64,000 nucleotides of DNA from JABDIP01 sp965250245. GTDB taxonomy: Bacteria > Pseudomonadota > Alphaproteobacteria > DSM-16000 > Inquilinaceae. Location of the stretch: contig OZ252296.1 in the NCBI GenBank assembly GCA_965250245.1, positions 2,790,001-2,854,000 on the forward strand, given 5' to 3'. A program made the translations under genes and the position numbers. This document shows positions 7,716 through 15,199 of the stretch, piece by piece. Under the pieces are notes generated by a model. The model was not told the DNA's origin. It saw only the letters and a list, made by a program, of their open reading frames with translations, and searched no databases. Numbering within the stretch: position 1 is the first letter of the stretch; each line of letters opens with the position of its first letter.

Positions 7716-8705
7716 CTACAGGACGCCCAGCTTGCGCATCATGTCGCCGACCGCCGATTCCTGTTCCTCCAGGAAGGTCACGAACTCGGCGCGCGGCTTG
7801 TACAGGTTGGCCCAGCCGTTGCGGGACCGCACGGTCTCCCAATTGCTGGTCGCGTACATCTCGCCCAGCACCTCGGCGAAGGCGTCGGCCGTTGCGTCGT
7901 CCAGACCTGGCGCACCGAAGAAGCCGCGCCAGTTGGCGAAGCTGACATCGTAGCCGAGCTCCTTCAGGGTCGGGATATCCGGCGCGTCGGACACGCGCTC
8001 ATCGGCGGTGATCGCCAGGATGCGCACCTGGCCGGCCGCGGCCTGGCCCAGGGCCTCACCAAGGCCGGTCGACAGGACCTGGGTCTCACCGGTCAGCAGG
8101 CCGGTCATGGCGTCTCCGCCGGCGTCATAGGAGATGTAGGCGAGCGCCAGCGGATCCTCACCGGCCGCCTGCATGGCCAGCGCCGGGACCAGATGGTCCA
8201 TGCCGCCGACCACCGAGCCGCCGGCGACCTTGATCGAGTTGGGATTGGCCCGGTAGGACTCGATGACGTCATTCCAGCTCTGATACTCGGAATCCGCCGC
8301 CACGACGAAGGCGCCATAGTCGGCGATGACCGCCGCGATCGGCGTCAGGTCGCGGAACGACTGCGGGAACACGCCCTGCAGCGAGCGGATCACGATCGGC
8401 GTGGAATTCACCATCAAGGTGCCGTCCTGGCTGTCCGCGGTCTCGATCAGATGCGCGATCGCGACACCGCCGCCGCCGCCGGACATGTTCTCATATGACG
8501 CGCTGCCGACCAGCCCGGCGCCGGTCAAGGCCTCGCCGGTACCGCGCGCGGTGCCGTCCCAGCCGCCGCCGGCGCCGCCGGGGATCAGGAAATGGATGTG
8601 GTCCATGTCCTGCGCCTGGGCGGCCCCGCCGCCAAGGCCGATCGCGGCCACCATCGCCACGGTCGCCAGACCGCCGCGTACCGTCTTACCCAAAGAAACA
8701 GACAT
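7716..8705 (-). CDS. tctC: tripartite tricarboxylate transporter substrate-binding protein TctC (Bug family)
   Basis: The 329-residue protein begins with a Sec signal peptide ending near AAQAQ at residue 32, then DHIHFLIPGGAGGGWD, the first ligand loop of Bug/TctC binding proteins. The pattern YENMSGGGGGVAIAHL and the C-terminal SANWRGFFGAPG-type segment fit the family. It captures a carboxylate in the periplasm and hands it to TctAB. ATG 8705 has AGGGAGG 7 bases upstream. It follows the second binding-protein gene by 40 bases and precedes tctB, so the transcript order is binding protein, tctC, tctB, tctA. Confidence 0.93.
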   Translation of the reverse strand: MSVSLGKTVRGGLATVAMVAAIGLGGGAAQAQDMDHIHFLIPGGAGGGWDGTARGTGEALTGAGLVGSASYENMSGGGGGVAIAHLIETADSQDGTLMVNSTPIVIRSLQGVFPQSFRDLTPIAAVIADYGAFVVAADSEYQSWNDVIESYRANPNSIKVAGGSVVGGMDHLVPALAMQAAGEDPLALAYISYDAGGDAMTGLLTGETQVLSTGLGEALGQAAAGQVRILAITADERVSDAPDIPTLKELGYDVSFANWRGFFGAPGLDDATADAFAEVLGEMYATSNWETVRSRNGWANLYKPRAEFVTFLEEQESAVGDMMRKLGVL

Positions 8706-8745
8706 CGTTTTCCTCCCTTTGCCTGTCATCACATTGACCACTCGG

Positions 8746-9834
8746 TCATCGGCCGGACAGCGCATGCTGCCAGCGTTCCAGAAACCGTTCCCGTTTCGCC
8801 TGGTCGAGATAGACCAGCAGGCCGGGGCCCACCTGGATCGGACGGAGAGAGTCGCCGGCCGCATCCCGCAGGGCCGCCGCCGTCGCCTCGCCCTCGACAT
8901 TCGGATGGATGGCGAACAGCCGTGCCGCGGCAATGCTGCTCTGGCCGGCCTCGGACAGCAGGAAATCCAGGAACAGCCGCGCCAGGTCGGGCCGGGCCGC
9001 GGTGTTCGGAAGCACGGCGATGCGCGAGGCCACCAGGGTGTAATCCTCCGGCAGCACGATGCCGATCTCCGGATCGCTGTCGGCCCGCGCCATGGCGTAG
9101 GACCCCATGACGTTGTAGCCGATCAGGAACTGACCGCTGGCCACCCGGTCGAGGATCGCCGTGGTGCTGCTGTAGAGCTTGACGCCGCTGGCCCCGAAGC
9201 TGCGCGCCAGGGACCAGATCGCGTCGGATTCCCGCGCATCCTGGGTGGCGAACAGGAAGCCCGCGCCGCTGCGCTCCAGATCATAGGTGCCCACGCGGCC
9301 GGAGAACCGCACCGGCTCCCGGTCCAGCAACTGCGCCAGGCCGTACCGGGTGCGCGGCACGTCCTCGGCAGCCATCTCGGAGCGGTTGAAGACGGTGACG
9401 ATGGGCTCGAAGGTGAAGCCGAAGGCCTCGTCGCGCCAGTTCGCCCAGCGCGGCAGGCGGCGGGTCTGCTGCGAGCTGTAGGCCGCGGCATAGCCGTCAT
9501 TGACCAGCTTGATCTGCAGGTCGAGCGCGGTGCTGAGGATCAGGTCGGCGGTCGTCTCGCCGGCATCCGCCGCCTCGATGAAGCGGTCGTAGATCTCGAT
9601 GGTGTTCATGTCGTGATAGGCCACCGCGACGCCGGGATTGGCGCGCTGGAACGCGGTCACGACGGGATCGAAGGCGGGCTGGTCGGCGGAGCTGAAGATC
9701 ACCAGGGGACCGGACGGCTCCGCGCCCGGATCCAGGGCCGGATAGTCGAACATGACACCGGCCGCCGCCGATCCGGCAGCCAGGCCCAGCGCCACAACAA
9801 CGCCGGCAGCCACACGCAAAGCGCTCCCTCTCAC
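8746..9834 (-). CDS. periplasmic extracellular solute-binding protein of the tct locus
   Basis: The 362-residue protein has a signal peptide (about residues 1-25, ending GSAAAG) and the fold pattern of iron/thiamine-type ABC binding proteins: VIFSSADQPAFDPVVTAF near the N-terminus and VASGQFLIGYNVMGSYA in the middle. Proteins of this kind accompany TctDE and TctCBA loci in many proteobacteria, where they are thought to present the ligand to the TctE sensor; that role here is inference. The start is GTG at 9834, directly after an out-of-frame ATG (ATGTGAGAGG). No ABC permease or ATPase is encoded nearby, which argues for a sensory rather than an ABC import role. Confidence 0.82.
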   Translation of the reverse strand: MRGSALRVAAGVVVALGLAAGSAAAGVMFDYPALDPGAEPSGPLVIFSSADQPAFDPVVTAFQRANPGVAVAYHDMNTIEIYDRFIEAADAGETTADLILSTALDLQIKLVNDGYAAAYSSQQTRRLPRWANWRDEAFGFTFEPIVTVFNRSEMAAEDVPRTRYGLAQLLDREPVRFSGRVGTYDLERSGAGFLFATQDARESDAIWSLARSFGASGVKLYSSTTAILDRVASGQFLIGYNVMGSYAMARADSDPEIGIVLPEDYTLVASRIAVLPNTAARPDLARLFLDFLLSEAGQSSIAAARLFAIHPNVEGEATAAALRDAAGDSLRPIQVGPGLLVYLDQAKRERFLERWQHALSGR

Positions 9835-10142
9835 ATCCGGCCTTTCCAGCCATGTCTTGGGGTTGCCGAACCACGAACCGGGCCGCTATCCGGCACCCTT
9901 ACCCGATCACGGTAGCACGCTTTCCTGTCACGAGGCTTTCATCGGTGCAAGGCGCATAGCGGCCTCCTCTCGTGGCCAAATGCAGACCCAGACCGCTCCT
10001 GAGCAGCGACCGCAACAGGCGCATTGCGATGCACATGCTTGGAGCACGCGATTTCAGCCGGGAATGTGGCAATTGCCACAGCGCCTGTTGGGCCGATGCT
10101 CCAGATTAGCTTGCCCTACCGGTCCACACGGAGGTGAGGACA
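9835..10142. other. 308-base divergent intergenic region with palindromes
   Basis: No gene was found. It holds the leader and presumed promoter of the tct run on the minus strand and of the 10143 gene on the plus strand. A perfect 16-base palindrome TGTGGCAATTGCCACA occupies 10065-10080. A perfect 10-base inverted repeat, CAACAGGCGC at 10013-10022 and its complement at 10081-10090, brackets it. These are operator-like, but I cannot name the regulator. Confidence 0.6.
10065..10080. promoter_or_regulatory. perfect 16-bp palindrome, putative operator
   Basis: TGTGGCAATTGCCACA is an exact even palindrome, 63 bases before the ATG at 10143 and about 230 bases from the divergent binding-protein gene. 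Chance occurrence of a 16-base exact palindrome at a given place is low. It is a plausible dimeric regulator site for the secreted-protein gene. Confidence 0.5.
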
Positions 10143-10784
10143 ATGCCTATCAAGAACTTCTCAGCACGACCATCACTGAGGCTCGTGAGGGCCACCACGA
10201 TCGTCGGCACATTGTGGGCGGTCCTGGTCACTCTGCCGGCATTGGCGCAAACTGGCTGTAAAAACGGTGCGAACGCGCTGGCCAATGCTTATGTGCGCGT
10301 GAACCCCATGCACGCATTGTTCATCGGCGACCTCGAATCGCTCGTCGCCAATTACTCCCCGCAATTCGCAGGGGGTTCTGACGCGGTTCGATGCGCCCGC
10401 GCCATGTCGCAAGCGCTGATGAGCGGCGCGATCACGTCCTACGATCCCGAAGCGCTGAGTCGCCAACAGGAGTTGAACGCTGAACTCGGGGCGATGGGAA
10501 TCGCCCCGGGTCCGCAGATGCCCAGTGCCTCGGCCATGTTTTACGCAATGAGCCAACAGATGGCGTGGCTTTCTCGGGTATTGCCGCCCGCAGCCGCCGG
10601 GAATTTCGGTCCGATGCGGACTCCCGCGACGCCAGAGCAGGCCCTGGCCCTCCAAATATTTCCGATCCTGCTTCAGGATCCGATTGTCAGGCAGGTTTTC
10701 CTCGATATGGAACTGCTAATTCGAGAGTCTGCGGAGTGGGAATATCGGCAGGTGATGGCTATTGCGCAAGGCCTCGACCAATGA
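10143..10784 (+). CDS. unknown secreted protein
   Basis: The 213-residue protein has a clear Sec signal peptide: a basic start, then a hydrophobic run around VGTLWAVLVTLPALAQ, with probable cleavage after about residue 36. The mature part is Ala/Met-rich and helical, and I do not recognise the family. Two Cys residues in the mature part (CKNGAN and VRCARA) could form a disulfide. ATG 10143 is preferred over the in-frame GTG at 10134 because GGAGG ends 8 bases before it. Codon use is less GC-biased than in the neighbours, with several TTA-less but AT-ended codons, hinting at a newer acquisition. It is followed after 37 bases by a small membrane protein gene and probably cotranscribed with it. 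Confidence 0.75.
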   Translation: MPIKNFSARPSLRLVRATTIVGTLWAVLVTLPALAQTGCKNGANALANAYVRVNPMHALFIGDLESLVANYSPQFAGGSDAVRCARAMSQALMSGAITSYDPEALSRQQELNAELGAMGIAPGPQMPSASAMFYAMSQQMAWLSRVLPPAAAGNFGPMRTPATPEQALALQIFPILLQDPIVRQVFLDMELLIRESAEWEYRQVMAIAQGLDQ

Positions 10785-10821
10785 CGGAAGGGTTCGGTTC
10801 TTTCTTGGAGGCTTGATCGAT

Positions 10822-11139
10822 ATGGCGGACGCAGACGAAGCAGGAGTTGCGGAAACCGAGATTTTGGTCCTGACAGCGCCACACTGGGCAAGCCTGTTCG
10901 TGGTATTGGCCGCGGTCTTGTCGCTGGTGCCGTTCTTTGTGGGTTTTCTGCTCGGGCTGAGCGTCGCATCCGATGTCGTGTTCGGCGTCTACGCGCTCAT
11001 CAGCGGTGTGGCTGCCGACATGATCCTTCGGTGGAAGCCGGGCAGAATCCTCCTGGCCTGGCGCCGCCCCCGAATTCCGTTCATCGCCCTCTGGATCGCT
11101 CTCTGCGCCTACGTCATCGCGTTCCAACCTCTGGCATGA
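10822..11139 (+). CDS. unknown small inner-membrane protein
   Basis: The 105-residue product has an acidic N-terminus (MADADEAGVAETE) and then three hydrophobic segments, roughly residues 25-45, 48-70 and 84-102, with a basic loop WKPGRILLAWRRPR between the last two. It is a small integral membrane protein of unknown role. The ATG at 10822 has GGAGG 10 bases upstream, slightly long. It follows the secreted protein gene closely and converges with prpB. A functional link between the two unknown envelope proteins is inferred from spacing only. Confidence 0.7.
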   Translation: MADADEAGVAETEILVLTAPHWASLFVVLAAVLSLVPFFVGFLLGLSVASDVVFGVYALISGVAADMILRWKPGRILLAWRRPRIPFIALWIALCAYVIAFQPLA

Positions 11140-11191
11140 ACGCGCGGATCCGCATCACTCGCCTTGCGACAATCGATCTTGGTGGGGTGCT

Positions 11192-12085
11192 TCAAACCTC
11201 GAAATCGAACACGTCCTTGTCGAAGGCGGTGTAACGCTCATAGCGTAGCAGGCGGTAGAGGTCGCGCCGGTGCTGCATGCGGTCGAGCAGGCCCGCCTGG
11301 GTGCCCTTACCGCTGATCTCCGACAGGCCCTCTGTGACGGCATGCATGGCGAGGCGCAGGGTGGTGACCGGGTAGATCACGAGATTGTAGCCGAGGGCTT
11401 CGAGCTCGGCCTTGGACAGCAGCGGCGACTTGCCGAATTCGGTCATGTTGGCGAGCAGCGGCACGTCGAGGGCCTTGCGCACCGCCTCGAACTCGGCCGG
11501 GCCTTCCAGGGCTTCCGGGAATATCATGTCGGCGCCCGCGTCGGCATAGGCCTTCATGCGGTCGATGGCCTTGTCCAGGCCTTCGACGGCGCGGGCGTCG
11601 GAGCGGGCGATCAGCAGGAAATCCGGGTCGCGCTTCGCTTCTGCGGCGGCGCGGACCCGGCGCACCATCTCCGCCGTTCCGACCACCGTCTTGTTGTCCA
11701 GATGGCCGCAGCGCTTGGGATTGACCTGGTCCTCGATGTGACAGCCGGCGAGGCCCTGATCCTCGATCATCTGCACCGACCGGGCGGCATTCATCGGCTC
11801 GCCGAAGCCGGTATCGATGTCCACGATCGCGGGCAGGTTCGTGACCCTGGCGATCTGATGCGCCCTCTGCGCCACTTCGGACAGGGTAGTCAGGCCGATA
11901 TCCGGAAGGCCGAGATCAGCGGCCAGCACGGCGCCGGAGACGTAGACCGCATCAAAACCTTGGGCCTCGATCTCCATTGCGACCAGCGGGGCGAAGGCGC
12001 CCGGCGCCTGCAGCAGCCTGCCCGAGGCGAGACCGGCGCGCAGAGCGGCGCGCTTCCCGGACGGCGATGTGTCGGCAAAGAGCAT
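11192..12085 (-). CDS. prpB: methylisocitrate lyase (isocitrate lyase/PEP mutase superfamily)
   Basis: The 297-residue enzyme cleaves 2-methylisocitrate to pyruvate and succinate, the last step of the methylcitrate cycle for propionyl-CoA. Key features are the metal-binding VDIDTGFG (Asp89, Asp91), HIEDQ (Glu118) and the lyase loop PKRCGH with catalytic Cys126. The C-terminal tail LYRLLRYERYTAFDK is typical of PrpB. ATG 12085 overlaps the prpD stop (TGATG), so the pair is coupled. No methylcitrate synthase (prpC) or prpR regulator is seen nearby. Within the superfamily an oxaloacetate or dimethylmalate lyase is possible, but the prpD neighbour favours PrpB. Confidence 0.9.
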   Translation of the reverse strand: MLFADTSPSGKRAALRAGLASGRLLQAPGAFAPLVAMEIEAQGFDAVYVSGAVLAADLGLPDIGLTTLSEVAQRAHQIARVTNLPAIVDIDTGFGEPMNAARSVQMIEDQGLAGCHIEDQVNPKRCGHLDNKTVVGTAEMVRRVRAAAEAKRDPDFLLIARSDARAVEGLDKAIDRMKAYADAGADMIFPEALEGPAEFEAVRKALDVPLLANMTEFGKSPLLSKAELEALGYNLVIYPVTTLRLAMHAVTEGLSEISGKGTQAGLLDRMQHRRDLYRLLRYERYTAFDKDVFDFEV

Positions 12086-13602
12086 CAGAAGATCCCCTTG
12101 CGATCGTTGCGACCCAGCCGCTCGGGAGGCACGGCGACGGTGAGGTCATGTAGGCTCCCGGACGGTGCGCCGGCAATCGCCTCGACGGCCGTCAGGAACC
12201 GCTCTTGTTCAGATTCCAAGACAACGTCGTCAGACAGAATTCTGAATTTATTGATATAATCGGTTCGAACAAACGGCGCATCGCCGAGCGGGTGGGCATC
12301 GGCGACGGCGATCTCGTCGGCCAGCACATCGCCATCCGCGAAGACGATCTCCAGCCGGCCACCGAACGCCTTCCGGGCCGGGTCTTCATCGTGATAGCGC
12401 TCGGTCCAGGCGGGGTCCTCCACCGTGCGCACCTTATGCCACAGTCGCACCGTCTCCTCCCGCCCCGCGCGCGCCGGCGCGTAGGAATCCACATGGTGCC
12501 AGCGCCCGTCCTGCAGGGCCACGGCCAGGATGTAGAGGATCGAATGGTCCAGGGTCTCGCGGCTGGCCCCAGGGTCGCGTTTCTGCGGGTCGTTGGCGCC
12601 GCTGCCGATGACGTAATGGGTGTGGTGGCTGGTGTGCAGGACCATCTCGGAGATCCGGTCCCAGTCGTCCCCGGTCCGCTCGAGCACCTGCGGGCGCAGC
12701 CGGATCGCCATGTCGATCGCCGCCTGGCTCTGGTATTCGGCGGAATGGGCCTTGGTATAGGTCTCCAGGATCGCCCGCTTCGGCTCGCCCGGCTCCGGCA
12801 GCGGCACCGCGTATTCGGCCTCCGGCCCGCCCAGCATCCAGGCGATGACCCCGTCCTCGCCCTCATAGATCGGCGACGGCGCCCCCTCCCCGCGCATGGC
12901 CCGGTCGACCGCCTCGATGGCCAGCTTGCCCGCATGGGCCGGCGCGAAGGCCTTCCAGCTCGACAGCGCGCCCTTGCGGGACTGCCGGGTCGCGGTGGTG
13001 ACGTGCAGCGCCTGCTGCACCGCCTGGTAGATCGTGTCGGCGTCCAGGCCCAGCATGGCGCCGATGCCGGCGGCCGTCGCCGGGCCCAGATGGGCCACAT
13101 GGTCGATCTTGTGCCGGTGCAGGCAGATGCCCTTCACCAGGTTGACATGGACCTCGTAGGCGGCGGCGATGCCGCGCAGCAGCGCCGGGCCGTCCAGCCC
13201 AAGCTGCTGGCCGACCGCCAGGATCGGCGGGATGTTGTCGCCGGGATGGCTGTAGTCGGCGGCCAGGAAGGTGTCGTGGAAGTCCAGCTCGCGGACCGCC
13301 GTGCCGTTGGCCCAGGCGGCCCATTCGGCATCCACGCGATGCTCCGCGGGCACACCGAAAACCGAGGCGCCATCGGCACGCGGATGGGCCAGCGCCTGCG
13401 CCCGCGCGCTGGCGACCGGCGCCCGGTTGATCGCCGCCAGCGCGACCCCGGCATTGTCGATGATGCGGTCGCCGATGGTCTCGACGACCTCAGGCTCCAG
13501 CGGCACCGCATCGGCGGCGACCTCGGCGATGCGCCAGGCAAGCTGTTCGGTCTTCTCCAGCCGCTCGGATTCCCGATGGCTGCGCACATGATGGATCTGC
13601 AT
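12085..13602 (-). CDS. prpD: 2-methylcitrate dehydratase (MmgE/PrpD family)
   Basis: The 505-residue protein has the MmgE/PrpD length and signatures: ANGTAVRELDFHDTFLAADY around residues 97-116, SHPGDNIPPILAVGQQ and the long helical core with LHVTTATRQSRKG. It dehydrates 2-methylcitrate to 2-methyl-cis-aconitate in the cytoplasm. ATG 13602 has GGGAG 4 bases upstream. It is followed without a gap by prpB. It lies 86 bases downstream of the receiver-cyclase gene on the same strand, so read-through from the signalling operon is possible, but I see no evidence for or against. Confidence 0.93.
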   Translation of the reverse strand: MQIHHVRSHRESERLEKTEQLAWRIAEVAADAVPLEPEVVETIGDRIIDNAGVALAAINRAPVASARAQALAHPRADGASVFGVPAEHRVDAEWAAWANGTAVRELDFHDTFLAADYSHPGDNIPPILAVGQQLGLDGPALLRGIAAAYEVHVNLVKGICLHRHKIDHVAHLGPATAAGIGAMLGLDADTIYQAVQQALHVTTATRQSRKGALSSWKAFAPAHAGKLAIEAVDRAMRGEGAPSPIYEGEDGVIAWMLGGPEAEYAVPLPEPGEPKRAILETYTKAHSAEYQSQAAIDMAIRLRPQVLERTGDDWDRISEMVLHTSHHTHYVIGSGANDPQKRDPGASRETLDHSILYILAVALQDGRWHHVDSYAPARAGREETVRLWHKVRTVEDPAWTERYHDEDPARKAFGGRLEIVFADGDVLADEIAVADAHPLGDAPFVRTDYINKFRILSDDVVLESEQERFLTAVEAIAGAPSGSLHDLTVAVPPERLGRNDRKGIF

Positions 13603-13688
13603 GGTCTCCCGATCACCTGTCTAAGGCAGGTTGCCGAACGCTAGCACGCGGCGGATTTCGCCGACCTTTCGCCGATGGCGGCGGAGGG

Positions 13689-14816
13689 CTACCGGAGCGA
13701 CGCGTCCTCGCCCGGCGTCACCGTCGCGCCTTTCAGCGCATGGATGCGGACCGGCTGGGACCGGCCGGACAAGGCGTGCTCGCCTTCATCCGCCAGGCCG
13801 TCGAGCAGCTCGGCGGTCCGGCCGTCGCGCTCCCACCGGATCCGCCGGACCAGCGCATCGCTGACCGCCAGATCGGAGTCGAGGCGCCGGGTCATGGCCT
13901 GCAGACGGCTGGCGGTGTTGACCGTGTCGCCGATCACCGCGAATTCCATGGCCCGCTCGCTGCCGATCTCGCCGACCACGATGGGGCCGTGGTGCAGGCC
14001 GATGCCGACGCCGATGGGCGGCTCGCCGTGGCCGTCCCGCTCGCGGTTCCAGTCGGCCAGTGCGGCCAGCATGCCGCGGGCGCAGAGCAGCCCGTTGGTG
14101 GCGTCGTTGTCGCTTGGGTCCGGCACCCCGAAGGTCGCCAGGATGGCGTCGCCGATATATTTATCGAGGGTCCCGCCATGCTCGAAGATCACCGCCTCCA
14201 ACCGGCTGTGGAAATTCCGCAACAGCTCCATCACGGCGGAGGGCGACATGGACTCCGACATGGTGGTGAAGCCGCGGATGTCGACGAACAGCACGGCGGC
14301 GTCCTGCTGGCGGGGCGGCCCGAACGGCTCGTCCCGTGCCGCCAGCGTATCGACCAGGCTCGGCGGCACATAGCGCGACAGGTTGCTGCGCGCCCGCTCC
14401 GCCGCCAGGCGCTGCTCGACCGCCTCCTTCAGCAGGTCGAGCTGGTCCAGGGTCTTCTTGATGGTGATCAGCAGGTCGTGGAAATCGATCGGCTTGGTGA
14501 CGAAGTCGAAGGCTCCCCGGTTCATGGCGGCGCGGATATTGCTCATGTCGCCATAGGCCGAGATGATGATCGTCTTCAGTTGCTCCTCGTAATCGGCCAG
14601 ATGCTCCAGCAGCGTCAGCCCGTCCATGTTGGGCATGTTGATGTCGCTGATGACCAGATCGATCTCCGGATCGGCGCGGACGCGCTCCAGCGCCGCCTCG
14701 CCGTCGCAGGCGAAATCGATGGTGAACTCGCCATGGCGGATCTCGCGCCGGAACTTGCGGCGCATCAGCGCCTCCAGGTCCAGCTCATCGTCGACGACCA
14801 GGATCTTCGCGGGCAT
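13689..14816 (-). CDS. response regulator with class III adenylate/guanylate cyclase output
   Basis: The 375-residue protein has an N-terminal receiver domain (DDE acidic pocket at residues 9-11, phosphoacceptor in VISDINMPN near residue 54, and TKPID after the conserved Lys) and a C-terminal class III cyclase domain. The cyclase residues are all present: FVDIRGF (metal Asp), LDKYIGDAI (base-specifying Lys and second metal Asp) and GDTVNTASRL (transition-state Asn and Arg). It should make a cyclic nucleotide when phosphorylated. The ATG at 14816 overlaps the preceding receiver gene's stop by one base. It is the last gene of the kinase, receiver, receiver-cyclase series. Confidence 0.92.
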   Translation of the reverse strand: MPAKILVVDDELDLEALMRRKFRREIRHGEFTIDFACDGEAALERVRADPEIDLVISDINMPNMDGLTLLEHLADYEEQLKTIIISAYGDMSNIRAAMNRGAFDFVTKPIDFHDLLITIKKTLDQLDLLKEAVEQRLAAERARSNLSRYVPPSLVDTLAARDEPFGPPRQQDAAVLFVDIRGFTTMSESMSPSAVMELLRNFHSRLEAVIFEHGGTLDKYIGDAILATFGVPDPSDNDATNGLLCARGMLAALADWNRERDGHGEPPIGVGIGLHHGPIVVGEIGSERAMEFAVIGDTVNTASRLQAMTRRLDSDLAVSDALVRRIRWERDGRTAELLDGLADEGEHALSGRSQPVRIHALKGATVTPGEDASLR

Positions 14817-15199
14817 CAGGCCGTCAGGGTCCGGATCTTGTCCTTCAGAAGCGCGAAATCGATCGGCTTCGTCAGGAAATCCGAGGCGCCTGCCTCCATT
14901 GCGCGGCGATAGCTGTCCTTGTCGCCATAGGCGGTGATCATGGCGATCGGCAGATCGGGCCACCGCCGCTTGGCCTCGGCCAGCAGTTCGATGCCGCTGA
15001 TGCCCGGCATGTTGATGTCCGACAGGATCAGCATGACCTCCGGATCGGTTCCCTGGCCCAGCAGCGCCAGCGCCGCCTCGCCGGAGTCAGCATAATGCAT
15101 GACATAGTCATGCTTGCGGATTTCCCGGCGGAAGCGCCGCTCGAACAGCTCGACCATGTCCGGTTCGTCATCGACGACGAGGATGGTGATGGCAATCAT
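14816..15199 (-). CDS. single-domain response regulator (receiver)
   Basis: The 127-residue protein is a stand-alone CheY-like receiver: VVDDEPD at the N-terminus, phosphoacceptor Asp in ILSDINMPG, Thr in MITAYG and Lys in FLTKPIDF. There is no output domain. It overlaps the kinase gene by 4 bases (ATGA) upstream and the receiver-cyclase gene by 1 base downstream, so all three are translationally coupled. A phosphate sink or relay between the kinase and the cyclase regulator is the likely role; this is inferred from order. Confidence 0.93.
   Translation of the reverse strand: MIAITILVVDDEPDMVELFERRFRREIRKHDYVMHYADSGEAALALLGQGTDPEVMLILSDINMPGISGIELLAEAKRRWPDLPIAMITAYGDKDSYRRAMEAGASDFLTKPIDFALLKDKIRTLTA

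Noticed and set aside
9835..10142. Sigma54-type promoter around TGGCAATTGC
   Set aside because: Spacing between the TGGC and TTGC elements is far too short; the sequence is simply a palindrome.
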